The notes under the pieces were generated by a model. It ran no database searches, was not told the origin of the DNA, and was given only the letters and a program-made list of their open reading frames with translations. This document shows positions 17,932-29,405 of a DNA stretch of 64,000 nucleotides, one piece after another (the stretch's first letter is position 1; each line of letters starts with the position of its first letter). The translations under genes were made by a program, and so were the position numbers. Source of the DNA: Ichthyophis bannanicus (taxonomy: Eukaryota > Chordata > Amphibia > Gymnophiona > Ichthyophiidae); contig CM066037.1 in the NCBI GenBank assembly GCA_033557465.1, positions 517,940,686 through 518,004,685 of the forward strand. Direction: 5' to 3'.

Positions 17932-20343
17932 TTAAGTGCCGTCGAGTCGGAGTCGACTCATGGCGACCCTCTGGATAGCTATCCTAAATTGTGTTCGGTC
18001 TTCAGTCAGGCGGCTCATTGTTGACAGACTGGTACCCGTAGCTGCTGTTATTGTATCGATCCATCTCATTGCTGGCCTTCCTCTTTTGCGTTGACCTTCT
18101 ATCTTGCCAAGCATAATGTCTTTCTCTAAAGATTTCTCTCTTCGCATGATGTGTCCAAAGTATGAAAGTCGAAGTCTTGTCATCTGAGCTTCTAAAGAAA
18201 GCTTAGGTTTGATCTCCTCTAGTACCGACTGGTTTGTTCTTCGGGCAGTCCATGGTATACACAGTATTCGCCGCCAACACCATAATTCAAAGGCATCAAT
18301 TTTCTTCCTATCTGTCTTTTTCACTGTCCAGCTTTCACATCCATATGATATTGAAAATACCATGGCTTGAACAAGTCGAATCTTTGTATGGAGAGAGACA
18401 TCTCTGCTCTTGAGAATCTTATCTAGGTCTTTCATAGCCATTCTGCCAAGAGCAATGCGTCGTCTGATTTCTTGACTGCTTGTTGCTTCTTTATTGATAG
18501 TTGATCCAAGTAGGTTAAAGTTGTTCACGATTTCAATTTCTTCTCCTTCAACGATGAACCTGTTGATTATGCCAGTTGTCATGATCTTTGTCTTCTTTAC
18601 ATTAAGGTGCAGGCCCATTTTGAGACTATGTTCTTTGATTGTGAGAAGCAAATGTTTCAGATCCTCTTCACTTTCAGCCAGTAATGTGGTATCATCAGCA
18701 TAGCGAAGGTTGTTGATGAGTCTTCCACCAATCTTCACACCTCTGTTGTCTTCATACAATCCTGCTTCTCTGATGATTTGTTCTGCATATAAATTAAACA
18801 GGTAGGGGGAAAGTATGCAGCCTTGTCTTACACCTTTGATTATTTTAAACCATTCTGTTTCTCCTTGTTCCTTTCGAACTGTTGCTTCTTGATCAATGTA
18901 CAGATTGCGCAAGAGAACGACCAGGTGTTCTGGTATACCCATGCTTCTTAATGTGGTCCAGAGTTTCTCATGGTTTACATAGTCAAAAGCCTTGCTATAG
19001 TCGATAAAGCACAAATAGATATCCTTTTGGTATTCTTTAGTCTTTTCAAGGATCCATCTCACATCTGCAATGATGTCTCTCGTTCCTCGCCCTTTCCTGA
19101 ACCCTGTTTGCACTTCAGGTAGTTCTTGTTCCAGGTATGGTTGTAGTCTCTTTTGAATAATCTTCAGTAGAATCTTGCTGGCATGTGGGATCAGAGCGAT
19201 TGTGCGATAATTTCCACAGTCAGTTGGATCACCTTTCTTTAGTGTTGGTATAAACACAGATCTTTTCCAGTCAGTTGGCCATGATGTTGTCTTCCATATT
19301 TCTTGGCAGAGCCTTGTGAGTACGGTAACAGCTGCATCCAATTGCTGCAATACTTCTATGGGAATGCTATCAATGCCTGGTGCTTTGTTCTTTGATAAGG
19401 CTTCCAATGCTGCTTCAACTTCTTCTTTCATCACCAATGGTTCCCGATCATAAGGTACAGGTTGAAACGGCTGTTGGTCCACTTGATCTTTATCATATAA
19501 AAACTCTGTATATTCCTTCCACCTTTTCTTGATCTTCTCAGCATCATTCAACATAGAACCTTGAGCATCTTGTAACATTCCAATTTGAGGCTGGAACTTT
19601 TTCTTTAACTCTCGTAGCTTTAGGAAAGCCGATCTTGTTCTTCCTCTAATAGCTTCTGCTTCTATTTCCTTGCAAGTGCCATTGTAGTACTTTTCCTTGT
19701 CCTGTCTTGCTGCACGTTGGAAATCTCTGTTAAGTTCTGCGATTGTCTTTCTTTCTCCTCTGGCTTTAGCTTCTCTGCGTTTTTGGGCAATTTTCAGAGT
19801 TTCTTCCGTCATCCATTTTGGCCGTTTTTGCTTTTTCACCTTTTGTAGAGACTTCTTTCTTTCTTCCAACACAACGTTCTTGATGTCATTCCATAATTCT
19901 TCCGGAGCTCTGTCATTTGTATCTAAAGCAGCAAATCGATTTTGCAGGCAGTCTTTAAATTCCAGTGGTATATTCTCAAGGTCATATTTTGCTGCATTCA
20001 TGAGTGGTTTGCTCTTCTTCAACTTTAGCTTGAGTTTGCATACTAGTAGTTGATGATCTGTTCCACAGCCAACTCCAGGTTTTGTCTTTTTTGACGTTAC
20101 AGAGCTTTTCCATCGTTGACTTCCACAGATGTAGTCAATTTGATTTTTATACAATCCATTGGGTGAAGTCCATGTGTACAGTCGCCGCTTGTGTTGCTGG
20201 AAGAAGGTGTTTGAGATGAATAGATCATTGGTCTTGCAGAATTCTATCAGTCTTTCTCCAGCTTCATTTCTGTTGCCAAGTCCATATTTTCCAACTACTT
20301 TGCCTTCTTCTTTGGTGCCAACTTTTGCGTTCCAGTCACCCAT
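17932..20343 (-). pseudogene. RTE ORF: end of endonuclease, reverse transcriptase, C-terminus
   Basis: This 803-codon open stretch starts within the endonuclease (MGDWNAKVG, DYICGSQRW, GTDHQLLV). It continues through a basic linker and the RT: NYRTIALIPHASKILLK, TGFRKGRGTRD, CFIDYSKAFDYVNHEKLW, VRQGCILSPYLFNLYAEQII and the catalytic YADD. It ends with the typical GCESWTVKK, FELWCWRRIL, FGHIMRR and GKIEGQRKRGRP blocks. Methionine 1 is not the true start: upstream coding sequence continues past an in-frame TAA near 20450 (T-I-I-stop-V-Y-A-S-T-T). The RT part looks intact. Confidence 0.9.
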
Positions 20344-20486
20344 GACTATCAGGATATCCTGTTTGCATGTTCTGTCAATTTCAGCTTGTACTTGTTCATA
20401 GAACTCTTCAATTTCATTCTCTTCTGCAGCTGTTGTTGAGGCATATACTTAAATTATAGTTGTGTTGATAGGCAATCCTCGTAGAC

Positions 20487-20962
20487 CAGGGGTCACCAAC
20501 CTGCGGCCCGCGAGGTCCCTCCGTGCGGCCCGCGAGACCCTACCCCGGTGCGGGCCGCCAAGGCAAACTCACCGACTCCTTCTTCTGCAGCCGCGGCTCC
20601 CTGCCTCTTAGGGAACCGCGGCTGTGCTTGTAAAATCATCGCGGAGCCCTTCCTGTTTTGACGGGCTCCGTGCAGCATCGTCCCGCCTCCAAAGGAAGTG
20701 GTAAACAACTTCCTTTAGAGGCGGGACAATGCTGCACGGAGCCCGTCAAGACAGGAAGGGCTCCGCGATGATTTTACAAGCACAGCCGCGGTTCCCTAAG
20801 AGGCAGGGAGCCGCGGCTGCAGAAGAAGGGAGGGAGCTGACATGGATTATTCAAGGTATGAGCAGTTTTTTTTTCGCGCGGGGGGGGGAGGGGGCTGCGG
20901 CCCGCGAGTCTGCCGGTAGTCGGCTGTGCGGCCCGCGGCCCTCTGGAGGTTGGTGACCCCTG
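20487..20962. mobile_element. Foldback hAT element, 476 bp
   Basis: Perfect 8-bp duplications TCGTAGAC (20479-20486 and 20963-20970) flank the ends CAGGGGTCACCAACCT and its complement. Most of the interior is an inverted repeat meeting near 20700, with GC-rich arms (GCCGCGGCTCCCTGCCTCTT and complement). There is no transposase. CpG content is far above the surroundings. It belongs to the widespread CAGGGGT-ended hAT MITEs. Confidence 0.92.
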
Positions 20963-20988
20963 TCGTAGACGAATAGAGATTAAGTGTT

Positions 20989-21319
20989 CGCTGACTGCAT
21001 TGTATTTCATTACAGTTCTTGCAAGTTTCTTCTTTATTATAAATGCAACACCATTTCTTCTTTGTCTTTCATTTCCAGCATAGTAGACCATGTGATCATC
21101 TGATGCAAAGTGCCCCATGCCAGTCCACTTCAGTTCGCTGACACCCAACAGATCAAGTTGTACGCGTTCCATTTCATTCTTGACCACCCCCAACTTCCCT
21201 TGGTTCATGCTTCGTACGTTCCATGTTCCAATGCGTAAGACATCTTTACAGCTTCTGACTCTCATTTCATGCGCAGCTACATCAGCAGTCAGACTTCCCG
21301 AGGGCTTTGATCCAACCAC
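20989..21319 (-). pseudogene. RTE ORF: N-terminal endonuclease part
   Basis: Encodes IGTWNVRSMNQGKLGVVKNE, LDLLGVSELKWTG and RRNGVAFIIKKKLA, the first half of the AP-type endonuclease with its catalytic Asn and Glu motifs. It is separated from the rest by the hAT at 20487-20962. Upstream sequence to 21723 is the 5' region; parts of it recur in SINE bodies in the window. Confidence 0.85.
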
Positions 21320-21735
21320 ATCATAAATGCTGGCTTTACTCAGTCTTCAGCTCTTCCCCAGTAGCTAGTTGAGTGCCTTCCGACCTGGGGGGTCTCATCT
21401 TCCAGCACCATAGCACAATTTGTTTTGTTGTAACTATCCATTGGGTTTTCATGGCAAGATACAGAAGTAGATTGCCGGGCCTTTCTTCCGCGCAGTTTAA
21501 GTTTGGTGGTGTTGCCGTTGTCACAAAAATGTGATCCTCCGCCGTCAACACTGTCCCATTCTGCTGCTGCCCAGATGGGTGGTTTGTCTTGGTCTGGCAC
21601 CTCAGCTGAGACCTGTCCATCTTGGGAGACCCTGCCAGTAGTTAAACTACCGATAGTTTAGCTCTCAGCATCACTGATGCACGCAAGCCCTCACAGCATG
21701 ACAAGCTGCAAACCAAGTGAGAGAGATCAGCACAT

Positions 21736-22745
21736 AAGTCTTATTTAATCTGTTTATGGTTCCCCTATGTAGAATACTACAGTCTAATATTAGCTTTAGG
21801 ATGTACGCCGATGACATAGTGTTGTTGTGCCCTTATAGAGTGTAGAGTGATACTTATCAGATAAACTTGTTATCCAAATTTTCTGTTTATTAGAGTCTCT
21901 TTTATATCGCGCTATTCAGCATCAGTGCGGTTTACAATGAACAATAAAATACACATTTCCGATGGTACTTTGTTATCCGGTATTGATTAACTGAGCATGG
22001 GCTGGTTTTGAATTTAGCAAAACAGAGGCTGTATCTGATTTTGTCCTCCCTATGAATATTGTCTAAAACAAGACGTTCATTCTGGTAAAGATACAAGTGA
22101 GTTATTTAGGGGAGTCAAATGGATACTAATTTTTCCTTTCATCCTTCAGGTTAATAAAGTGGTATGTCTGACTTTATCTCATTAGATATGCTAAGAAAAT
22201 GACGACATCTTTTTTTACACTTTATTGATTTTTGTGTGGTAATACATTTTGTGATGTTTCCTATATTTGGTTACTGCAATGTTATATATGTGGTTTTGTC
22301 ATCAAAGGCTTTAAGATCATTGCAGTTATTGCAAATGCAACTGCTTGTGTTGTTTCCAGTACAAAGTGTCTGGATCACATTACTCCAGTTTTATACCGAT
22401 TATACTAGTTCCCCATTCAGTGTTGTACAAAGTTTAAATCGCTGTGTTTGATAATGAAGTCTTTGTAGTCTTCTTCTGATCTTCATGTATTATTTAATTG
22501 TCATGAGCCAAGGCAAGTTCTTCGTGATGAACATATCACATGATTGAATGTCCATCAGTATATAAAGTTCATTTAGCAGCTACTCCATTTCAGTTTTTTT
22601 CGGTGACTGGATCTGAGCATAGAACAAATTGCTTTTGGTTCTTCGCTAAGGCACTAATTTATTAGCTTTTCATAAACAATTTAATACTTTTTTTTAACCT
22701 GGCATTTCCTGGAGTACGAGCCTATGATTTATGGATTAGTTAGGA
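21736..22745 (+). pseudogene. L2 LINE RT and C-terminus, decayed
   Basis: Just after the RTE the frame reads LFNLFMVPLCRILQ and FRMYADDIVLLCP, with catalytic YADD. Later come SKTEAV, YCNVIYVVLSSKALRSLQLL and DHITPVLYRL, ending in AAT..WFFAKAL-type C-terminal sequence. Frames shift several times. It is the 3' half of the L2 started at 16518. A short minus-strand L2 tail (21892-22010) is inserted in it. Confidence 0.75.
21892..22010 (-). mobile_element. L2 3'-end fragment
   Basis: In minus orientation it shows GTAAACCGCACTGATGC then TAGCGCGATATAAAAG, the L2 end hairpin region with weaker pairing than in other copies. No coding part remains. Confidence 0.55.
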
Positions 22746-22749
22746 TGAA

Positions 22750-23645
22750 TTTTATTTAAAAACATTTATACCACTGTGACCAAATAAAATCTTTTTGGTG
22801 CAGTTTACAACAAAAGTCAAAACTACTCCACCCCCCTCTCTCCTCCCCCCTCATTTTACCATGGGAAACTACCAAGTTTTCAATCTAGTCTTGAATACTC
22901 TGAAATCCTGTTCCTGTCTGAAAGAGACTGACATCTCATTCCACTATTTCAGACCAATGACCACCATGAACATCCCGCTCCTGCTATGCTCCCTCTGAAC
23001 CTCCAGTCTAGCTTCACTTTCAGATAACAAACTTCATTCAGGCTGATACAAAAACCGGCCTGCCTTGCACAAAACCCTGAACATCAGGACTAACGTTTTA
23101 AATGTTGGTCCAAAGTTGTACAGGTTGTCAATGCAAAGTTCCTGACTAGATCTTCCCAGCGTTATTTGGGATGCCACACTTTGTACAATCTGCAGTCCTC
23201 TTGCCAATATCTCTGGCAAACCTCACCAACAACCTGTTACAAAAATCTAAATGGAAAAACCACTGCGCCCAGAAGCACTGTATTCAAGGCCTAAAGGGAC
23301 AAATAAGATCTCAACCTGCATATCGAACTTAATTTAAATATGCTTTCTGTACTTTTGCCCTCACAAGAGCCTCCAGGCTAAAGGATACCCTCAAAATCGC
23401 CTCTAGGTCTTTAACCTGATCTGCTGATGCCCCCTCTATTCTATCTACTTCAATCTGAAATCCATTTCATCTATTCAAATCTCTCCCTACTAGCAACAAG
23501 CTTCAATCCACTCTCTGCCAGCCATTGCAAAATTTCTCTAAGGTAGCCATTGACCTTCTGTCTCACATTCCCCAGATCCCCTTCCGCTGGAATAAGCATC
23601 TGGTTGTCATCTGCATAGCATTGATAAAAAAAACTTAAAACCTCC
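22750..23645 (-). pseudogene. L2-like LINE, 3' third
   Basis: On the minus strand a segment reads FYQCYADDNQMLIPAEGD followed by REILQWLAESGLKL, the catalytic block and next RT block of an L2/CR1-type LINE. Downstream sequence to about 22755 is the C-terminus and 3' UTR with frameshifts, ending in GGTATAAATGTTTTTAA. A SINE tail abuts its 5' side. Confidence 0.65.
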
Positions 23646-23748
23646 ATTGTCTTGGAAGAAGGGTCTGGCAATCTATGATCACACTGCCAAGAAAACCCCA
23701 GGAACTGCTGGGTCACGAGGAGTCAGCATTGACTCAAAGGCACACATT
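23646..23748 (+). mobile_element. RTE-tailed SINE fragment
   Basis: Reads GTCTGGCAATCTATGATCAC, then CTGCCAAGAAAACCCCAGG and GTCAGCATTGACTCAAAGGC, the body and tail of the SINEs at 11598-12218 and 12560-12775, here on the plus strand. The head is absent. Confidence 0.7.
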
Positions 23749-23767
23749 GCATTTTGCACATGAAGGC

Positions 23768-23914
23768 AAAAATCAGTGTTGGCCATTGTTTTGTCAAAAG
23801 GCTGTCACCGAATTAAGTCCAGTCTGGGTTTGCAGACTGAATCTATGGCAGAAAAGCACTGGGAATTTAATCCAGAGGCAGCCTTTTGACAAAATGATGG
23901 CCAACACTGATTTT
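23768..23914. repeat. Inverted repeat with about 36-bp arms
   Basis: AAAATCAGTGTTGGCCAT... at 23768-23804 pairs with ...ATGGCCAACACTGATTTT at 23879-23914 around a 74-bp loop. One or two mismatches. Flanking DNA to 24237 is A/T-rich and unclassified. The element type is unknown. Confidence 0.75.
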
Positions 23915-25214
23915 GTTTTTTTGCTTATGTTTTTTTAGTTATTTGCTGTTTTATTCTCCATAGGCACTCTCCCCCCCTTACAAGCAATTTTTTGACACAT
24001 GGCACACATGTATTTGTTTGATGTTTGTTTTTATGTTTACATCATAAATATAGCCCTGAAGGAGGCAGAAACTGAAGCAAGTTGTTTTTTTAAGAATTTC
24101 TTGTGTGTGTGCTCATGTCATATATAATTGTATGGGATAAATGTTTGTGTGTATATGGTTATGAAGTCATAATTATATGTAGTTGGTATATGAGATTGCA
24201 TTGTATTGATTCCAATAAATGTATTCATTTAATTGTTTTTCCTTATCGCCCCTCCAGTCCAGTCCTGCAGTTCTGGGCTGTGCTCTCCTTCCAGCAGCTT
24301 GGAGACTGAGCATGTCATCTTTTTGATGACACCAGTGTACTTAAGCAGCTGGCACCATCCATCGGCTCCAATATCTTCAGTCACCAAGCAGCCGGAGGAA
24401 GCACTGAGCCAGGGTGCTGGACTCACTGGAGGAACAACTAAGGCGAGTTAGGGATTTAGTGGTTTTTAATTTGGACTTACTTTTTCTTTCCTTTCATTGG
24501 GATATATTAGCTGTAGCAGTTAGGTTTCAAAGGAACTCCTGAGCCAGTCGGAGGAGTGATCTCCCTCCCTCCCACCCCCCTTCTCCTCAGGGCACTTGCA
24601 GAGCATGGAGGCTTCAAGGGGCTAAAAGAGTGCGCTGTAAATAAGGAAGGAACCAGTGTGTCACAAGCAGCTCCCGAACCAGTTATTGGGTGAGGAGCCA
24701 TGGGCCAGGCATAGACAGACAGGAGCACTTCCGTCCCCGCCTTGCCACTGAAGTCTGGAAGCGCAGCTGAGCGTAGGCGCAGGAGATGGTCCATACAGCC
24801 TTGAAGGAAGGAGAGAAGAGAGCATCGGCAAGGTCAGTCTGGATAAGTACTTTCGCTGAGCTCCGGCAAGCGACTGCAGACCGTGGGGGGCTTGTGGCTG
24901 CAGACCGCATAGCTGCGGGCCGGCGACTAGAAGGAAGGCCACAGAGCATGGGAAACTGCTTGGTGTTGTTGGCGGACAGCCCTGGCTGCCGAAGTTTGGC
25001 TCTAAGGCCCTCTTATTTTTTTTCTTACTTTTGGTTTTGTTTTGCTTTAGTTTGCTTTGCTCTCCTTTTGGTTTATTTCTTTTCAGGTTTTGTTCTCTGA
25101 GGGATTGCAACGTAAAAAAAAAAAAGTGACAGTGGGAGAGGGGGGCCAGTCTCTGCCTTCATTTGCCTTATCCCTTTCAGTTTATTGGGATTTTTTTGTT
25201 TTTCAGGTGAGACT

Positions 25215-26290
25215 GGTCCTAGCACCAATCGTGCCCGCCAAGCCTCAGTGCTTAGTGTGTGGCTCACGGAGAGGGGTGGTCTCGGACCCCAGCATGTGCC
25301 GAGGGTGCGAGACAGAGATCCGGTCATGGAGCAGGTCCTACATGAGGACACGGGGCAGGAGCGATCATCAGGGGTACTGCCAAACACAGCAGAACAGAAA
25401 CCCAGGTCTGCGGTGTCCGGGCCCTTGCCACTGGAGCCAGCTAACGGATCCCAACATTTGCCCAAGCCCTCCACATCTCAAGCCCTGGGGGATGGACCCC
25501 AGGGGGGATTCTCGTCAGAATTCATCCTACGTTTGCATGAGGCTTTCTGTTTTCGGCAGCGGTAGAGCAGTGCAGGAGAGCTGCCAAAAAAGGTCAGCAG
25601 AAGTGAGAGGGGATGAGCTGACTACGGATGCTGCTAAGAGGCTGAGACCATCGGAAGACTGGGGAGAGCAGTCCCCTTTGTTGGAAGGTGTGGAGGCTGA
25701 GCACCTGGACATGAAATTAGAGGAAGGAGAAAAGCTAGAGGAAGGAGAAATACCATCAGAGGAACAGGGGAGGATTGTGCGGGTCTTCCGCCGGGAAGAG
25801 TTACTGGCTCTCATTGCAGAGTCCTTAAAGGCCTTAAATATGCCAGCAGTGCTACCAGTCGAAAATGAGGAGTTGGAGGATCCGCTGATCCAAGAAGTAA
25901 GGAAGCCGCAGTAAGTCTTTTCAGTGCATAGAGTGGTCAGACAGATGATATAGGATGAGTGGGACCTGCAGGAGGCCAGTCTCCGAGGGGTGCGTATGAT
26001 GTCACCCGCTTCTGGAGCAGGAGAAAGAATTGCTCCGGTCACCGAAGGTGGATGCGGCGGTGTTGGCCATGACCAAGAAGTTGACAATTCCAGTGGAAGG
26101 TAGCATGGCGTTCAAGGATAGGAGGTTAGACACCTTGCAAAAGCAAACCTTTGATATAAATGCCCTTTCGTTGCAGACTTCCGTCTATGGGGCCTGGGTA
26201 GCTAGGGCCTATCTCCGCTGTCCCAGCAGGTTCAGGAGCCGGGTAAAACGGCTAGGGACCCGGCAGGAGAGGTTGCCAAGTTGAAATCGG
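25215..26290 (+). pseudogene. DIRS gag-like region
   Basis: The first part has a zinc-binding-type CxxC...CxxC pair (QCLVCGS, CRGCETEI), then an acidic stretch (KLEEGEKLEEGEIPSEEQ). After a frame break come VDAAVLAMTKKLTIPVEG and DRRLDTLQKQTFD, the conserved DIRS gag core. DIRS gag proteins are thought to package the RNA. No convincing start codon is left. Confidence 0.7.
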
Positions 26291-26576
26291 GGCAGCGTAC
26301 CTCGCCAATGCCTGCTATGATCTCATTAGAGGCCTCTCCAAGAGCATGGCCTCAGTAGTCACAGCATGACGTTATCTCTGGCTGTGGAATTGGGCGGTGG
26401 ATGGTTCCTCTAAGGCCCGGCTTAGCAAGCTGCCATTCAGAGGGAAGCTCCTGTTCAGAGAAGAGTTGGACAAGTTGGTGAAGGACTTAGGCGAGTCCAA
26501 GGACAGACGGCTACGTGAGGACAAGCTGAAGCAGCATCGTAGCACCCTGACAGCGTGGGGATAGCCACGGGACTTT

Positions 26577-27402
26577 AAGCATTTTCATATGTCCCATCCG
26601 GTCCCCTAACAGTGTAGATGTTTTCCCTCATGGGGCCAAACTTTTCGGGGGTTTCGAGGAGCAGGGAGGGGCTTTGGGGCCTCCTCCAGCCCCAAGAAAG
26701 CACAATGAAGCGAGGAATGGAGGCACTGTGGTCCGTCATAGTGGCGGTCAGAAGCAGAGAGTTCTTGACATCTCTTGATCTCACAGAGGCCTATTTACAC
26801 ATTCCCATTCACTCAGATCACCAGTGTTTTCTCCGTTTTGCAGTGCCGATGGGACATTTCCAGTTTCGGGCTTTGCCCTTTAGCCTCACCACGGCTCCTT
26901 GTACTTTCACCAAGGTCATGGTCATGATGATGGTAGCGGCAGCAGCATTGCACAAGGAAGGGATCTTGGTGCATCCTTACCTCGATGACTGACTGATTCG
27001 GGCAAAATCCAAGGATGAGAGGCGAGCAGGCAACAGCGAGAGTGGTAGAGTTCCTTCAGAGTCTTAGCTGGGTTATCAACAGGGCCAAGAGTCGTCTAGT
27101 GCCAGCCCAGCAGCTCAAATATCTTGGAGCGTGGTTCGGCACCCTCTTAGGGAAGGTCTTCCTGCCAAGACTATGGGCCCAGGGGCTGAGGCGCTTGGTA
27201 CAGCGATTCCTATGGATGTCCAAACCTACAGCCTGGAATTATCTACAGTTGCAGGGGATTATAGCAGCAGTGCTCGAGCTCGTGTCCTGGACCAGAGCAC
27301 ACATGCGCCCCTTGCAGAGGACGTTACTCCGGAGGTGGTCGCACCAGTGACATCCTTTGTCACAGAGACTCCCTGTCCCAGGGGAACCAAGAGGGCGCTC
27401 CG
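26577..27402 (+). pseudogene. DIRS reverse transcriptase
   Basis: Encodes FLTSLDLTEAYLHIPIHSDH with the first catalytic Asp, FRALPFSLTTAPCTFTKV, and HPYLDD with the catalytic pair. A TGA follows directly where other DIRS have Trp (LDD-stop-LI). The thumb region continues in other frames. Broken. Confidence 0.8.
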
Positions 27403-27990
27403 GTGATGGCTCTGCCTGGACAATTTGGAGGAAGGAATGCCCCTCAAGTCGCTGTAGTGGGTCCTGCTAATGACAGATGCCAGTGGGGAGCCCACTGCAA
27501 AGGACGATTCGCTCAAGGACAGTGGGACCCACAGGAAGCCACTTGGTCAATCAACAGGCTTGAAATGTGGGCAGTAGCGCTGGCATTGCAGAGCTTCAGT
27601 CCTTGGCTACAAGGAAAGGTGGTACGGGTCCTCTCGGACAGTGCCATCATGGTAGCTTACATCAATCGCCAGGGAGGCACGGATAGCATGGAGTTGGAGG
27701 AGGAGGCCAAGATGCTTATCGCCTGGGCAGAAAGCCATCTCTAAGCATTGTCGGCAGCGCATGTGGCAGACATCAACAATGTGATGGTGGATTACCTCAG
27801 TCAGGTGTGGGTAGACCCGGTCGAATGGGTGCTCTGCCAGAAGGTGTTCTCGCAGGTGGGGCACATCGATCATGGATCTAATGGGAACGTGCAAAAATGC
27901 AAAGTCCAACCGCTTCTACAGCAGGAGAAGAGAACGGATGTCGGACGTTTTGGACACCCTGGCACAGAGGTGGCCTGAAAACTGGCTGCT
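27403..27990 (+). pseudogene. DIRS RNase H and following methylase-like region
   Basis: Reads WGAHCKGRFAQGQW, INRLEMWAVALALQSF, RVLSDSAIMVAYINRQGG and, after a stop, AAHVADINNVMVDYLSQ. These match the RNase H blocks of the copy at 47410-48270. The downstream part corresponds to the DIRS region between RNase H and recombinase, whose methylase-like character is known from other DIRS elements. Interrupted by stops. Confidence 0.75.
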
Positions 27991-28128
27991 CTGTGTTTCC
28001 TCCGTGGGCATTCATAGGCAGGGTAGTGCAACGGATCGAAATGCACCAGGGGTTCATCATTCTGATCGCCCTGGATTGGCCATGGTGGCCGTGGTACATC
28101 GACCTCGTGCATTAGTGCAGGGGAAGCC

Positions 28129-28799
28129 ATGGAGTCTCACAGCGCGGAAAGACCTCTTGACTCAGGGACCGGTGCAAATGCCCCAGATGGATCGGTTCTC
28201 GCTTACGGCTTGGCTCTTGAAAAGGCACACTTGAGGAAGAAAGGATATTCAGGGCTGGTCATTTCCACATTGCCGAAGGCCTGGAAGGGGTCCACCTCCT
28301 TATCGTACATCCACGTGTGGTGCATCTTTGAAGTGTGGTGTGAGGAGAGTCAGGGTCATCTGTCCGCGGCTAAGGTGGCGGACATCCTGTTGTTATTTTT
28401 GCAGGCCGGTTCTGAGAAGGACTTAGTCGCTAGTTCCCTGTAGGTACAAGTGGCAGCAATTTCCTGCTATCGAGGTAAGGTCTAGGGAGTATTGCTAGGT
28501 TCACACCTGGATGTAGTGCAGTTCCTGAGGGCCGTGAGCCGCCTCTGTCTGCCAAGGCAGCCAGTGCTGCTGAGCTGGGACCTCAGTCTGGTGCTGGCAG
28601 CCCTTACAGGGGGAGCCCTTTGAGCCGCTAAGTCGGACTTCATTGAAGGACTTGACCCTGAAGACTGTTTTCCTGGTTGCGATCTGTTACAGTGTGGAGG
28701 ATTTGGGAATTGCAGACCTTATCTTGTCGGGAGCCCTTTCTTTCAATCTTCAAGGAGAGGGTAGTTCTTCATCTGGTACCCTTGTTTCTGCCTAAGGTG
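28129..28799 (+). pseudogene. DIRS tyrosine recombinase, N-terminal part
   Basis: Contains KKGYSGLVISTLPKAWKGST, SYIHVWCIFEVWCEE and LVASSL-stop-VQVAAISCYRGKV, matching the recombinase at 46655-48268. Where that copy has the first active-site Arg (SARRVSEL) this one reads YSVEDLGI, so the catalytic residue appears lost. Continues at 33859. Confidence 0.75.
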
Positions 28800-29405
28800 T
28801 GTGACAATGTGAGCTGTAGTGAGCAAATGGAAATAGAGGAAAATAGGGACTACACCTTTAAGACAGAAGAAAGGCAAGGTTCCCAGAGAGCTCAAACTAC
28901 AAACAAACTAGAGAAGCATGCTTTGGCTGAGGCAGAGCCCCACCCAAGCCCTAACGTAGGGTCAGGTTTGAGCTCTGATAACAAACACGTGTGCAGAGAG
29001 CAGGGCGTGGTGGCTGGAAAGCACCTTTTTAAACCTGCGTCACTGAAGTCAGGGAGAGCAGAGGAAGCTGGAAGAGCTGGAGGATCTGGAGAATCTGGGA
29101 GAGCAGAGGAAGCTGGAAGAGCTGAAGGATCTGGAGAATCTGGAGGTGCAAAGGAAGCAGAAGGTTCAGAGAGAGCTGAGAGGTCAGAGTGGACAGAAGG
29201 CTCAGGGAGAGCAGGAAGCTCGGGGCCAGGGTCCTGTTCAGAGGGAGTACTGAAGCCAGAGGGTTCAAAGGAGAAACCTGGTTTAAGGAAGCCCAGAGAA
29301 GGGAGACGTGGAAGATTTTACTCCACGGGGAAATTTGGCTCCAGCAACAAAGGAAGCAATCCTTTTGTAAAAGGTGTGTCTGCTTCAGAGTCCAGCAGAA
29401 GCTAA
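28800..29405 (+). CDS. Open frame from the terminus of the LTR-like element, unknown protein
   Basis: Open from the first base (TGT GAC AAT GTG) for 200 codons. It contains EQMEIEENRDYTFKTEERQG, a repeated GRAEEAGRAGGSGES unit (two 45-bp copies at 29052-29141 and a degenerate third), and a basic end (KPREGRRGRFYSTG). No known domain. Compare 5503-6441 and 48486-49413, which also open from the terminal base and carry basic, repeat-rich peptides. Confidence 0.35.
   Translation, partial: CDNVSCSEQMEIEENRDYTFKTEERQGSQRAQTTNKLEKHALAEAEPHPSPNVGSGLSSDNKHVCREQGVVAGKHLFKPASLKSGRAEEAGRAGGSGESGRAEEAGRAEGSGESGGAKEAEGSERAERSEWTEGSGRAGSSGPGSCSEGVLKPEGSKEKPGLRKPREGRRGRFYSTGKFGSSNKGSNPFVKGVSASESSRS

Larger units (their letters stand above)
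17928..21723 (-). mobile_element. Full-length RTE-clade LINE with 12-bp target duplication
   Basis: Perfect 12-bp duplications AGATCAGCACAT lie at 17916-17927 and 21724-21735. Inside, on the minus strand, are a 5' region (21723-21320), the endonuclease and RT coding region, and a very short 3' end just past the stop. Without the hAT insertion (20487-20962) the length is about 3.3 kb, usual for RTE. The protein closely resembles the BovB branch. The insertion hit an older L2 copy within the PQRSA block of its RT. One premature stop and the hAT make this copy dead. Confidence 0.93.

Noticed and set aside
24048..24090. A second hammerhead core (CCTGAAGGAGGCAGAAACTG)
   Set aside because: Only partial core similarity and no Penelope coding sequence nearby; could be chance.
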